From NCBI RefSeq assembly GCF_030929555.1, contig NZ_JAVFVT010000013.1, positions 108,361 to 172,360 on the forward strand: DNA of 64,000 nucleotides, given 5' to 3'. Positions 26,582 to 34,386 of the stretch are shown here, one piece after another (position 1 is the first letter of the stretch; every line of letters begins with the position of its first letter). The translations under genes were made by a program, and so were the position numbers. Source of the stretch: Paenibacillus sp. LHD-117. GTDB taxonomy: Bacteria > Bacillota > Bacilli > Paenibacillales > Paenibacillaceae. The notes below the pieces were generated by a model that worked only from the letters and a program-made list of their open reading frames with translations, ran no database searches and had not been told where the DNA came from.

Positions 26582-26609
26582 TTGCTTTTTCCGCTTGAAA
26601 TACTATAAT
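26582..26609 (+). promoter_or_regulatory. Sigma-A promoter of speE
   Basis: TTGCTT (26582-26587) and TATAAT (26604-26609) with a 16-bp spacer, about 82 bp before the speE start. Confidence 0.75.
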
Positions 26610-26691
26610 ACAGGTTGAACCATTTGAGATACGTGGTCAAAAGCTCAAAAGTGGTTTTTTGAACAACCACTGGAAAGAAGGGATTAACGCC

Positions 26692-27519
26692 ATGGAAATG
26701 TGGTATACCGAGAAACAGACCGACAGCTTCGGCATTACGGCGAAGATAACGAAAACGTATGTTAATGAACAAACCGATTTTCAACAGCTGGATATGATCG
26801 AAACGGAAGAGTTCGGTACGATGCTCGTCTTGGACGGCATGGTCATGACTACTGTAAAGGATGAGTTCGTGTACCATGAGATGGTCGCGCATCCGGTATT
26901 GTCCACGCATCCGAATCCGGAGCATGTGCTTGTCGTGGGCGGCGGCGACGGCGGCGTCATCCGCGAAGTCATGAAACACCCTAAGGTGAAAAAAGCAGTC
27001 CTTGTCGACATCGACGGCAAGGTCATCGAATATTCCAAAAAATATTTGCCGACGATTGCGGGCGAGCTGGACAACCCTCGCGTCGAAGTGCTTGTTGGCG
27101 ACGGCTTCATGCATATCCACGATCACAAAAACGCGTACGACGTCATTATGGTCGACTCCACGGAGCCGGTAGGACCAGCGGCGAACCTGTTCACGCGCGG
27201 CTTCTACCAAGGCATCTTCGAAGCGCTCAAGGAAGACGGCATCTTCGTGGCGCAGACGGACAACCCTTGGTTCAAGGCGGACCTGATCCAAAGCGTAAAC
27301 CGCGACGTGAAGGAAGTATTCCCGATCGTGCGCGTCTACGGCGCGAACATCCCGACCTACCCAAGCGGTCTGTGGACGTTCACGATGGGCAGCAAGAAAC
27401 ACGATCCGCTTGAGGTCGACGAGACGTCCATCCCGGAGCTTGAGACCAAATATTACACGCCTCGCCTGCACAAAGCGGCTTTCGTGCTGCCGAAGTTCGT
27501 GGAAGATCTCGTGAAGTAA
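26692..27519 (+). CDS. speE: Spermidine synthase (polyamine aminopropyltransferase)
   Basis: A 275-residue enzyme that transfers an aminopropyl group from decarboxylated S-adenosylmethionine to putrescine. Signatures are [18 protein letters not shown], the binding loop [17 protein letters not shown] and the catalytic region [19 protein letters not shown]. The ATG at 26692 has GAAGGGA 8 nt ahead and gives the standard N-terminus [11 protein letters not shown]; an upstream TTG would add 11 foreign residues. No speB follows, unlike Bacillus subtilis; a terminator closes the gene. Confidence 0.96.
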   Translation: MEMWYTEKQTDSFGITAKITKTYVNEQTDFQQLDMIETEEFGTMLVLDGMVMTTVKDEFVYHEMVAHPVLSTHPNPEHVLVVGGGDGGVIREVMKHPKVKKAVLVDIDGKVIEYSKKYLPTIAGELDNPRVEVLVGDGFMHIHDHKNAYDVIMVDSTEPVGPAANLFTRGFYQGIFEALKEDGIFVAQTDNPWFKADLIQSVNRDVKEVFPIVRVYGANIPTYPSGLWTFTMGSKKHDPLEVDETSIPELETKYYTPRLHKAAFVLPKFVEDLVK

Positions 27520-27546
27520 TAAGCTGATAAGCAAATAAGCGACAAA

Positions 27547-27588
27547 GAAGAGCCTGATCTCGGCCTAAGCCGAGGAAGGCTCTTTTTT
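27547..27588 (+). terminator. speE terminator
   Basis: AAGAGCC..TCGGC pairs with GCCGA..GGCTCTT around CTAA, followed by TTTTTT. Confidence 0.9.
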
Positions 27589-27680
27589 GCGAAGCCGGCA
27601 ATGCGGCAAGTTACCTTTGCCTAACGAAGAAGGATATACTAAACCTAACCTATAAAGCGGATAAAGCGGAGGGAGCCGGC

Positions 27681-29264
27681 ATGGCAACAACGGATTATTG
27701 CAAGGTGCTGATCGTGGACGACGAGATTCTGATCAGACAGGGCATCAAACACTTCATGGATTGGGAGCGGGAAGGCTTTCATATCGTGGGGGAGGCGGCC
27801 AACGGCAAGGAGGCGCTGGAGCTGATCGCCGAGCTGCGGCCCCATATCGTCATTACCGATATCGTCATGCCCGTGATGGACGGCGAGGAGCTGACCAAGC
27901 AGATCAAGCAGCAATACCCGGAGATCGAAGTCATTATTCTGAGCAGCTTCGGCGAATTCGATTACGTGCGGTCGACCTTTCAGAGCGGAGTGGCAGACTA
28001 TATCCTAAAGCCTAAGCTTGATATTCAGCACTTGCTAACGGTACTCAAAATGACGGCGGAGCGGATTCCGTCGCTTGCGGCGAAAAAGACGGAAGGAAGC
28101 GGCTACTCTCCTTCCTTGGATAGAAGATTGGAGCGGCTGTTGTCGGGTTACGATGCGGACGTGAAGCCGGAAGAAGTGAAGGCCGCGTTCCCGCACGCCT
28201 ATTTCTGCCTGGCGGGGTTCGACGCGCGAGGGCTCGCGGATGGGCCGCTGCCGGTCAGGGAGAAGCGGAGCGAGCGACTGGCGCATAGCTTCGATACCGT
28301 TCTAGCGGGCGCCGTCCGCCGGGAGCTTCCGCTTGAAGGGCCGAATCGCGCATTCCTGATCAATGCGGACCGGCGGACGATGGACATGCTGCCGGAGTGG
28401 GCGAGGGGCGCGGCCGGCAAACTTGCGGAGTTCGGGCCAAGGACCCCCATCGCGATCACGGCTCCGTTCGGCGACATCGGGGAGCTGCATTCGGCGTACA
28501 ACGATTCGTTGCTCAAGCTGCTGGGTTACTCATTTTATCTCCCGGACCGGGATGTGCTGCTCCAAAGCGAGCTTCCGGCCGCAGGACCGCCCGTCGAAGC
28601 CTTCCACCTGAACCGGTTCACGGAGGAATTTAAGCGCGGACAATTCCGGCAAGCGTTCGGATACCTTCGCGAGCATGCGCAGGCAATGGCGTCTGCCTAT
28701 ACGATGGACGTATTCGAGTTCAAATCCTTCCTCGGCAATCTTGTGTTCAATATCACGGTGCTGCTGGGCAACATGGCGTACGATATCAAGGAGCTGGAGA
28801 AAAACAAATACCGTTATTTCAAAGAAATCGAAGATGCAAGGTTCGCGGCCGAGGCTTTGGCCTGCCTGGAAGGTTTCATCGGCGAAGCGGAGGCGTGCAT
28901 TGCGGACAAGGCGGCGGTTCCCGGCAACGCGAACATGAAGAAGCTGCTGGATTATATCCACGAACATTACGCGGAGCCGCTTAATCTGACGGAGATGGCG
29001 AAGCACTTCCACTTCAACCCGTCTTATCTATCCAGCTATTTCTCCGCCCACAACAACGAAGGGTTCGTCGACTACCTCCATAAGGTAAGGATCGAGAAGG
29101 CGGAGGAGCTTCTGTGCAAGGAAGACGCCACGATTTCGGAGATTGGCGGCATGGTCGGCTACGCGGACCACAGTTATTTCTGCAAAGTATTCAAGAAATT
29201 GACCGGATTGTCGCCCAGCCGTTACCGGAGGCAATTCGCGAACGAAGAGAAGGGCCAACCATGA
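27681..29264 (+). CDS. Response regulator, YesN type (receiver plus AraC domain)
   Basis: A 527-residue regulator. The N-terminal receiver starts KVLIVDDEILIRQGIKHF and has the phospho-acceptor Asp in HIVITDIVMPVMDG (about residue 58); Lys lies in YILKPKL. A variable middle domain follows. The C-terminal AraC helix-turn-helix (about 420-520) has LLDYIHEHYAEPLNLTEMA and ISEIGGMVGYADHSYFCKVF. In this family the sensor partner detects extracellular sugar. Its stop overlaps the kinase start (ATGA), and it precedes a sugar transporter and beta-galactosidase, which it should activate. Confidence 0.94.
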   Translation: MATTDYCKVLIVDDEILIRQGIKHFMDWEREGFHIVGEAANGKEALELIAELRPHIVITDIVMPVMDGEELTKQIKQQYPEIEVIILSSFGEFDYVRSTFQSGVADYILKPKLDIQHLLTVLKMTAERIPSLAAKKTEGSGYSPSLDRRLERLLSGYDADVKPEEVKAAFPHAYFCLAGFDARGLADGPLPVREKRSERLAHSFDTVLAGAVRRELPLEGPNRAFLINADRRTMDMLPEWARGAAGKLAEFGPRTPIAITAPFGDIGELHSAYNDSLLKLLGYSFYLPDRDVLLQSELPAAGPPVEAFHLNRFTEEFKRGQFRQAFGYLREHAQAMASAYTMDVFEFKSFLGNLVFNITVLLGNMAYDIKELEKNKYRYFKEIEDARFAAEALACLEGFIGEAEACIADKAAVPGNANMKKLLDYIHEHYAEPLNLTEMAKHFHFNPSYLSSYFSAHNNEGFVDYLHKVRIEKAEELLCKEDATISEIGGMVGYADHSYFCKVFKKLTGLSPSRYRRQFANEEKGQP

Positions 29265-31060
29265 GAAACGCGTTCGATCGGTTCAAATACAACGGACTTT
29301 TTATCAAAATGTTCATTATCATGGTCGTCAGCATCATCGCCGTATCCGTTACGTCCACTTGGACGACGATCAATACGTCGGAGCGGGTGTTCATGCAGAC
29401 GTTCAGCATTACCAATTCCAAGATCATCGCGCAGATTACGAGCAATATGGACGCGTTCAGCTACGCGGTCGTCATGGCGGCGAACAGTATTCAGCAAAGC
29501 GGTTCGATCCGCGGCTTCCTGACGGAAGGAGACGGGGATTCCGTCGCGAGGAGCAAGGCCTATTACAATATGAGTCAGCAGCTCAAGAGAATCCAATCCA
29601 TGGTCGACGCTTACGAGGTCAGCATTGTCGTAACGGGAGTGAACGGGCGGAGTTTTTCCACGGATCCGACCATCTGGCCGATTTCCCCGGAGGAGCTGCG
29701 CGGGCATCCGATTACAGAACGAACGCTTAAGGAACCGAAAAAAATCCATTACCAATACGACGACACGGAACGTTCGGGCGTGGCGAAGGCGGAACCCACC
29801 ATCATCGCGTCCAAGGCGCTGGCCGACCGCGCGACGGGACGCATTTACGGCGCGATCTACTTCTCCATCCGGGAGAAAGAGTTCAAGCGATTCTACGAAA
29901 GCTTTACCAGCCTCGGCAACGACGTTGCCGTCATCGACCGGGCGGGCACGATCGTCTCCGCCAACCGGACGGAATGGCTCGGACAGCCCTCCTTGGAGTT
30001 GCTGCAATATGCCGAACGGATCGAGCAACAATCGCTGCCTTCGGTGAACGCGGACATCATGGACAAAGACCAGATCGTGTTGTCGAAGTTTCTGGCCCCG
30101 TTCGGGCTGTACGTGGTCAATCTGGTGGACAAGGAAGCGGCGATCGGCCAGCTGACGGATACCCGCGCGATCGTGCTCAGCGTCATCGTCATCGTCGGGG
30201 TCGCGCTCATCGTCGTCTTCCTTATCTCCCGGCGCATGACGAAGTCGCTCACCCGGCTCGTGAAACAAATCTCCACGATTTCCAAATACGAATTCGACCA
30301 TCACGTGGCCGTGGACGGCAGCTACGAGACGCGGCAGATCGGCCAGGCGTTTAACGCCATGATGGACGAGCTGCAGGAATACGTGAAAGAGCTGGTCCAT
30401 ACGCAGAAGCAGCAGCGCAACGCGGAGCTGGAGGCGCTGCAGCAGCAGATCAACCCCCATTTCCTCTACAACACGCTGGCTTCGGTGAAGTTCATGGTAC
30501 AGCAGGGCAGCAAGGAGAAGGCGGCGGCTACGATCAACGCGTTGATTTCCCTGCTGCAGAACGCGATCGGCAACGTCAGCGAGACGATTCCGCTCAGCCA
30601 GGAGCTCGTCAATATGAAAAACTATGTTTTCATTAATCATGTGCGCTACGGCGAGCGGATCAAGATGAACTATTTCGTCGCGCCGAACTGCATGGGGTAC
30701 CATGTGCCGAAGCTGATCATCCAGCCTTTTATCGAAAACGCGTTTTTCCACGGATTCAATCGCAAGGCATCGGGCAATATTTATTTCATGGCGGCGATGG
30801 AGCCGGACGCGCTGGTCTGCGAGGTGGTCGACGACGGCGACGGCTTCGACATGTCGGGCAGGGAAGAGGGACAGCTCGCGCGGCCAAAGGGCAAGCGCCA
30901 GCTGTTCACCGGCATCGGCGTGAAGAACGTGCACGACCGGATCAAGCTGCTGTACGGAGACGGATACGGCGTGACGATGACGAGCGAGCCCAGCGAGGGC
31001 ACCAAAGTGAAGATCCGGATTCCTCTGCTGGAGGAGGATGTTCAAAAAGCCCGCTTTTGA
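29261..31060 (+). CDS. Sensor histidine kinase, YesM type
   Basis: A 599-residue membrane kinase. It has helix one (about 16-36), a large extracellular Cache-like sensor domain (to about 303), helix two with LSVIVIVGVALIVVFLISRR, and HAMP. The His_kinase domain has phospho-acceptor His in LQQQINPHFLYNTLASVKFM, and the ATPase domain has FIENAFFHGF and GIGVKNVHDRIKLLYG. The start was set at the ATG at 29261 that overlaps the regulator stop. The gene's last codons are formed by a repeat element copy (31040-31063), so the C-terminus DVQKARF is probably derived from that repeat. Confidence 0.94.
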   Translation: MRNAFDRFKYNGLFIKMFIIMVVSIIAVSVTSTWTTINTSERVFMQTFSITNSKIIAQITSNMDAFSYAVVMAANSIQQSGSIRGFLTEGDGDSVARSKAYYNMSQQLKRIQSMVDAYEVSIVVTGVNGRSFSTDPTIWPISPEELRGHPITERTLKEPKKIHYQYDDTERSGVAKAEPTIIASKALADRATGRIYGAIYFSIREKEFKRFYESFTSLGNDVAVIDRAGTIVSANRTEWLGQPSLELLQYAERIEQQSLPSVNADIMDKDQIVLSKFLAPFGLYVVNLVDKEAAIGQLTDTRAIVLSVIVIVGVALIVVFLISRRMTKSLTRLVKQISTISKYEFDHHVAVDGSYETRQIGQAFNAMMDELQEYVKELVHTQKQQRNAELEALQQQINPHFLYNTLASVKFMVQQGSKEKAAATINALISLLQNAIGNVSETIPLSQELVNMKNYVFINHVRYGERIKMNYFVAPNCMGYHVPKLIIQPFIENAFFHGFNRKASGNIYFMAAMEPDALVCEVVDDGDGFDMSGREEGQLARPKGKRQLFTGIGVKNVHDRIKLLYGDGYGVTMTSEPSEGTKVKIRIPLLEEDVQKARF

Positions 31061-31063
31061 TCA
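31040..31063. repeat. Second copy of the GTTCAAAAAG...GATCA repeat
   Basis: 24 bp, 22 identical to 26474-26497. It overlaps and encodes the end of the kinase gene, including its stop codon. No matching inverted end was seen within the following intergenic stretch. Confidence 0.55.
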
Positions 31064-31198
31064 AAGATAAAAATCGTCCAAAAATCCAAATATCGTTCTA
31101 ACGCGTGCTGCTCTCCCCGAGCAACTTGCAATAATCCGACAACTGTAGGCAAAAATCATCATAACGTCCGAAATCCGCGGAATGCTAAGATGGAGTCA

Positions 31199-31219
31199 GT
31201 AAGCGGGCAAACGCTTACA
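31199..31219. promoter_or_regulatory. Inverted repeat with cre-like site before the sugar-binding protein
   Basis: GTAAGCG ... CGCTTAC form a perfect 7-bp inverted repeat (31199-31218). On the minus strand TGTAAGCGTTTGCC (31206-31219) fits the CcpA cre consensus at 13 of 14 positions. It lies 33 bp before the start codon, so it would act as a roadblock or repressor site for catabolite control. Confidence 0.65.
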
Positions 31220-31251
31220 GCACATACAAACATAAACGGAGGTCTAGAGAG

Positions 31252-32550
31252 ATGAAAAAGATGATTGCCCTTCTGCTTGCAGGCATTATGGTCTTGACGG
31301 CAGCATGCTCCCCGAACGCGAACGAAGGCGGCAATGCCGAAGGCGGAGCCGCGGAGGAGACAAGTAAAGTCACGGTTTGGGCATGGGATCCGAATTTCAA
31401 TATCAAAGCCATGAACTTGGCGAAGGATGCTTACGCCGCGGATCATCCGGACGTAACCGTCGACATTATCGAGAACGCGCAAAACGACATCGTTCAGAAG
31501 CTGAACACGGGCATGAGCTCGGGCACGACCAAAGGTCTTCCGAATATCGTGTTGATCGAAGACTACCGCGCGCAAAGCTTCCTTCAAGCGTATCCGGATA
31601 TGTTCCATCCGCTGACGGACAGCTTCAAGGCTGCGGACTTCGCTGAATACAAGCTGGGCCCGACGGCGATCGACGGCAAAAACTACGGCCTTCCATTCGA
31701 CTCCGGTGTAACAGGCTTGTACGTTAGAACGGATTACCTCGAGCAAGCCGGCTACACGGTGGCCGACATGCAGGACATCACGTGGGACAAGTACATCGAG
31801 ATCGGCAAAGCGGTGAAAGAGAAGACGGGCAAGGATTGGATTTCCCTTGATCCGAACGACCTCGGCATCCTTCGCGTCATGATTCAATCGGCTGGCTCCT
31901 GGTACCTGAAGGAAGACGGCAAGACGGCGGATCTCGCAGGCAATGTCGCGTTGAAAGAAGCGTTCGAGACGTACAAGAAGTTGATGGACGCCAACGTCGT
32001 GAAGATCCATGCCGACTGGAGCCAATTCGTGGCGAACTATAATAGCGGCGAGGCGGCATCCGTGCCGACGGGCAACTGGTTCACGCCTTCCATCACGGCG
32101 GCGGCGGACCAAGCGGGCAAATGGGCGATCGTGCCGTTGCCGAAGCTGACGAACAACGCCGATTCGGTTCACGCTTCCAGCCTTGGCGGCAGCTCGTGGT
32201 ACGTGCTGAACGTACCGGGCAAGGAGAAGGCGGCTGAATTCCTGGGCGCGACGCTCGGTTCGAACGTGGATCTGTACCAGAAGCTGATCACGGAAGTGGG
32301 CGCGATCGGTACGTACAAGCCAGCGGCCGAAGGCGAAGCGTACAAAGCGCCGAACGAATTCTTCGGCGGTCAGGAAATCGTCCAAGACTTCGCGAAGTGG
32401 ACGGCGGAAATTCCTAGCGTCAACTACGGCATGCACACGTACGCAATCGAGGACATCCTCGTCGTCGAGATGCAGAACTACCTGAACGGCAAGTCGGTCG
32501 ACGATGTGCTGGCGGACGCCCAGAAGCAAGCCGATTCGCAAATCAAATAA
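31252..32550 (+). CDS. Sugar ABC transporter solute-binding lipoprotein (family 1)
   Basis: A 432-residue lipoprotein with lipobox LTAAC (Cys about 20), an acidic/Gly linker, then the binding fold beginning VTVWAWDPNFNIKAMNLAKD. The family 1 motif around NYNSGEAASVPTGNWFTPS is clear. It delivers the sugar to the two permeases encoded downstream. AGGTCTAGAGAG is an acceptable ribosome binding site. Neighbouring lacZ suggests a galactoside as ligand; this is inference. A hairpin after the stop separates it from the permeases. Confidence 0.93.
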   Translation: MKKMIALLLAGIMVLTAACSPNANEGGNAEGGAAEETSKVTVWAWDPNFNIKAMNLAKDAYAADHPDVTVDIIENAQNDIVQKLNTGMSSGTTKGLPNIVLIEDYRAQSFLQAYPDMFHPLTDSFKAADFAEYKLGPTAIDGKNYGLPFDSGVTGLYVRTDYLEQAGYTVADMQDITWDKYIEIGKAVKEKTGKDWISLDPNDLGILRVMIQSAGSWYLKEDGKTADLAGNVALKEAFETYKKLMDANVVKIHADWSQFVANYNSGEAASVPTGNWFTPSITAAADQAGKWAIVPLPKLTNNADSVHASSLGGSSWYVLNVPGKEKAAEFLGATLGSNVDLYQKLITEVGAIGTYKPAAEGEAYKAPNEFFGGQEIVQDFAKWTAEIPSVNYGMHTYAIEDILVVEMQNYLNGKSVDDVLADAQKQADSQIK

Positions 32551-32569
32551 AACAAATAGACAAAACGGG

Positions 32570-32632
32570 AACCTTGGACAGCCGCTTGCTGCCTTACGAG
32601 AAGTGGCAGGCGGCTGCTCCGAGGTTTTCTTT
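32570..32632 (+). terminator. Partial terminator between binding protein and permease genes
   Basis: AACCTTGGACAGCCGCTTGC pairs with GCGGCTGCTCCGAGGTT with minor mismatches, followed by TTTTCTTTT. Such a leaky hairpin gives more binding protein than permease, a common design in sugar ABC operons. Confidence 0.75.
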
Positions 32633-32665
32633 TCCGGAATATAGGGTGGAAGAGGAGGCTATGCC

Positions 32666-33541
32666 ATGAACTTGAAGGCGAAAACGAACACCATCAGCTG
32701 GTCCTTTATCGCCATCGCGGTCGTGATGATTTGCGCGTTTTATTTTTACCCGATGATTCAGGCGCTCGTTATGTCGTTCCAGTCCGGTACGGGAACGAAC
32801 CTGTCTTTCGTCGGTTTCGATAACTACAAGCGCCTGCTGACGGATGCCACGTTCATTACGGCGTTGAAGAACACGTTTATTTATCTCATCATCCAAGTGC
32901 CGATCATGATTCTGCTCGCCATGTTCATCTCGGTGCTGCTGAACGACAGAAACTTGAAGTTCAAAGGGTTTTTCCGCACGGCGATTTTCCTGCCGGCCGT
33001 CACTTCGCTCGTCGCGTATTCGGTTATTTTCAAATATTTGTTCGGGCCGGACGGCCTTATCAACACGATGCTGCTGAAGCTGCATCTGATTAACGCACCC
33101 ATTGAATGGATTACCGATCCGTTCTGGGCTAAAATTACGATTATAATCGCCATCACGTGGCGTTGGACGGGGTATAACATGATCTTCTATCTGTCTGCCC
33201 TGCAAAATATCGACAACTCCATCTACGAAGCCGCGCGGATTGACGGCGCCTCGGCTTTCAGGCAGTTCAGGAGCATTACGGTTCCGCTGCTGAAGCCGAT
33301 TATTCTGTTCACGTCCATTACGTCGACGATCGGGACGCTGCAGCTGTTCGACGAGGTCATGAACATTACGAAGGGCGGACCGGGCAATTCGACGATGACG
33401 TTGTCCCAGTACATTTATAACCTGTCGTTCAAATACACGCCGGACTTCGGGTACGCCGCGACCGTCTCGTACGCGATCGTCATCCTGATCGTCATCTTCT
33501 CGATCCTACAGTTCAAATTGGCGGGTGATAAGAATGCGTAA
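32666..33541 (+). CDS. Sugar ABC transporter permease, MalF/LacF type
   Basis: A 291-residue permease with six membrane helices. The EAA loop is in YEAARIDGASAFRQFRSITV, and KGGPGNSTMTLSQYIYNLSF near the end is typical of CUT1 permeases. GGAAGAGGAGG lies ahead of the ATG. It pairs with the downstream permease. No ATPase gene is present, so a shared MsmX-type ATPase is expected. Confidence 0.94.
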   Translation: MNLKAKTNTISWSFIAIAVVMICAFYFYPMIQALVMSFQSGTGTNLSFVGFDNYKRLLTDATFITALKNTFIYLIIQVPIMILLAMFISVLLNDRNLKFKGFFRTAIFLPAVTSLVAYSVIFKYLFGPDGLINTMLLKLHLINAPIEWITDPFWAKITIIIAITWRWTGYNMIFYLSALQNIDNSIYEAARIDGASAFRQFRSITVPLLKPIILFTSITSTIGTLQLFDEVMNITKGGPGNSTMTLSQYIYNLSFKYTPDFGYAATVSYAIVILIVIFSILQFKLAGDKNA

Positions 33542-34358
33542 AATGAAAAGATCGCTTTTGTACGTCTTTCTAAGCGTCGCGGCAATCGTGTCGATCTTCC
33601 CGTTCCTGTGGATGATCGTCAGCTCCACGAACAAGTCGGTCGACGTGACGCAAGGCAGGCTGCTGCCGGGCGGTTATTTGTTCGAGAACTTGCGCAAGGT
33701 GTTCGATACGGTCGATCTCGTGCCGGCGCTTCTTAATTCGGCGAAAATTTCGATCACGACCACGCTGCTCGCTTTATTGATCGCGTCGCTTGCCGGCTAC
33801 GGCTTCGAAATCTACCGCAGCAAGGTTAAGGATGCCGTATTTAGCATTCTGCTGCTGTCGATGATGATTCCGTTCGCCGCGCTGATGGTTCCGCTGTACC
33901 GGATGTTCGGTAGCATCTCGCAGACGATGCCTTTCATCGGGATCGACACGATCTCGTCGGTCATTCTGCCGACGGTCACGACGGCGTTCCTGATCTTCTT
34001 CTTCCGCCAGAGCACGAAGATGTTCCCGAAGGATATGCTGGAAGCGGGACGCATCGACGGGCTTAGCGAGCTCGGCGTGTTCTTCCGCATTTACGTGCCG
34101 ACGATGAAGACGACATACGCGGCGGCGGCCATCATTACGTTTATGTCGAGCTGGAACAATTACTTGTGGCCGCTCGTCGTTCTGCAATCGTCGGAGAAGC
34201 GGACGATTCCGCTCTTGATTTCGAACCTCGGCTCCAGCTATTCGCCGGATTACGGCGTTATCATGACGGTTATTCTGATCGCGACGCTGCCGACGGCGAT
34301 TGTTTTCTTCCTGATGCAGAAACATTTTGTCGCGGGCATGACCGGTTCGGTTAAGTAA
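33534..34358 (+). CDS. Sugar ABC transporter permease, MalG/LacG type
   Basis: A 274-residue permease with six helices and the EAA loop MLEAGRIDGLSELGVFFRIY; SSWNNYLWPLVVLQ and the C-terminal MQKHFVAGMTGSVK are typical. The start overlaps the previous stop; I prefer the ATG at 33534 with GGTGA ahead, although a GTG at 33525 is possible. Together with the LacF-type protein it forms the membrane channel. Confidence 0.92.
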   Translation: MRKMKRSLLYVFLSVAAIVSIFPFLWMIVSSTNKSVDVTQGRLLPGGYLFENLRKVFDTVDLVPALLNSAKISITTTLLALLIASLAGYGFEIYRSKVKDAVFSILLLSMMIPFAALMVPLYRMFGSISQTMPFIGIDTISSVILPTVTTAFLIFFFRQSTKMFPKDMLEAGRIDGLSELGVFFRIYVPTMKTTYAAAAIITFMSSWNNYLWPLVVLQSSEKRTIPLLISNLGSSYSPDYGVIMTVILIATLPTAIVFFLMQKHFVAGMTGSVK

Positions 34359-34386
34359 TGAAGGTTGAAGGGAGATATGTTTATTT

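Larger units (their letters stand above)
26474..26666. repeat. Possible 193-bp MITE-like element with inverted ends
   Basis: The left end reads GTTCAAAAAG ... CTTTTGATCA (26474-26497). An inverted, slightly longer version (TGGTCAAAAG ... TTTTTTGAAC) ends at 26666. The left end recurs at 31040-31063 with 22 of 24 bases identical. There is no coding sequence inside, but the pbp and speE promoters lie within it. No clear target-site duplication was seen. Confidence 0.4.

Noticed and set aside
29222..31045. A 607-codon open frame antisense to the sensor kinase
   Set aside because: No domains, His/Arg/Asp-rich shadow composition, no ribosome binding site.
31159..32541. A 460-codon open frame antisense to the sugar-binding protein gene
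   Set aside because: Same reason; the plus strand has a lipobox and family motifs.
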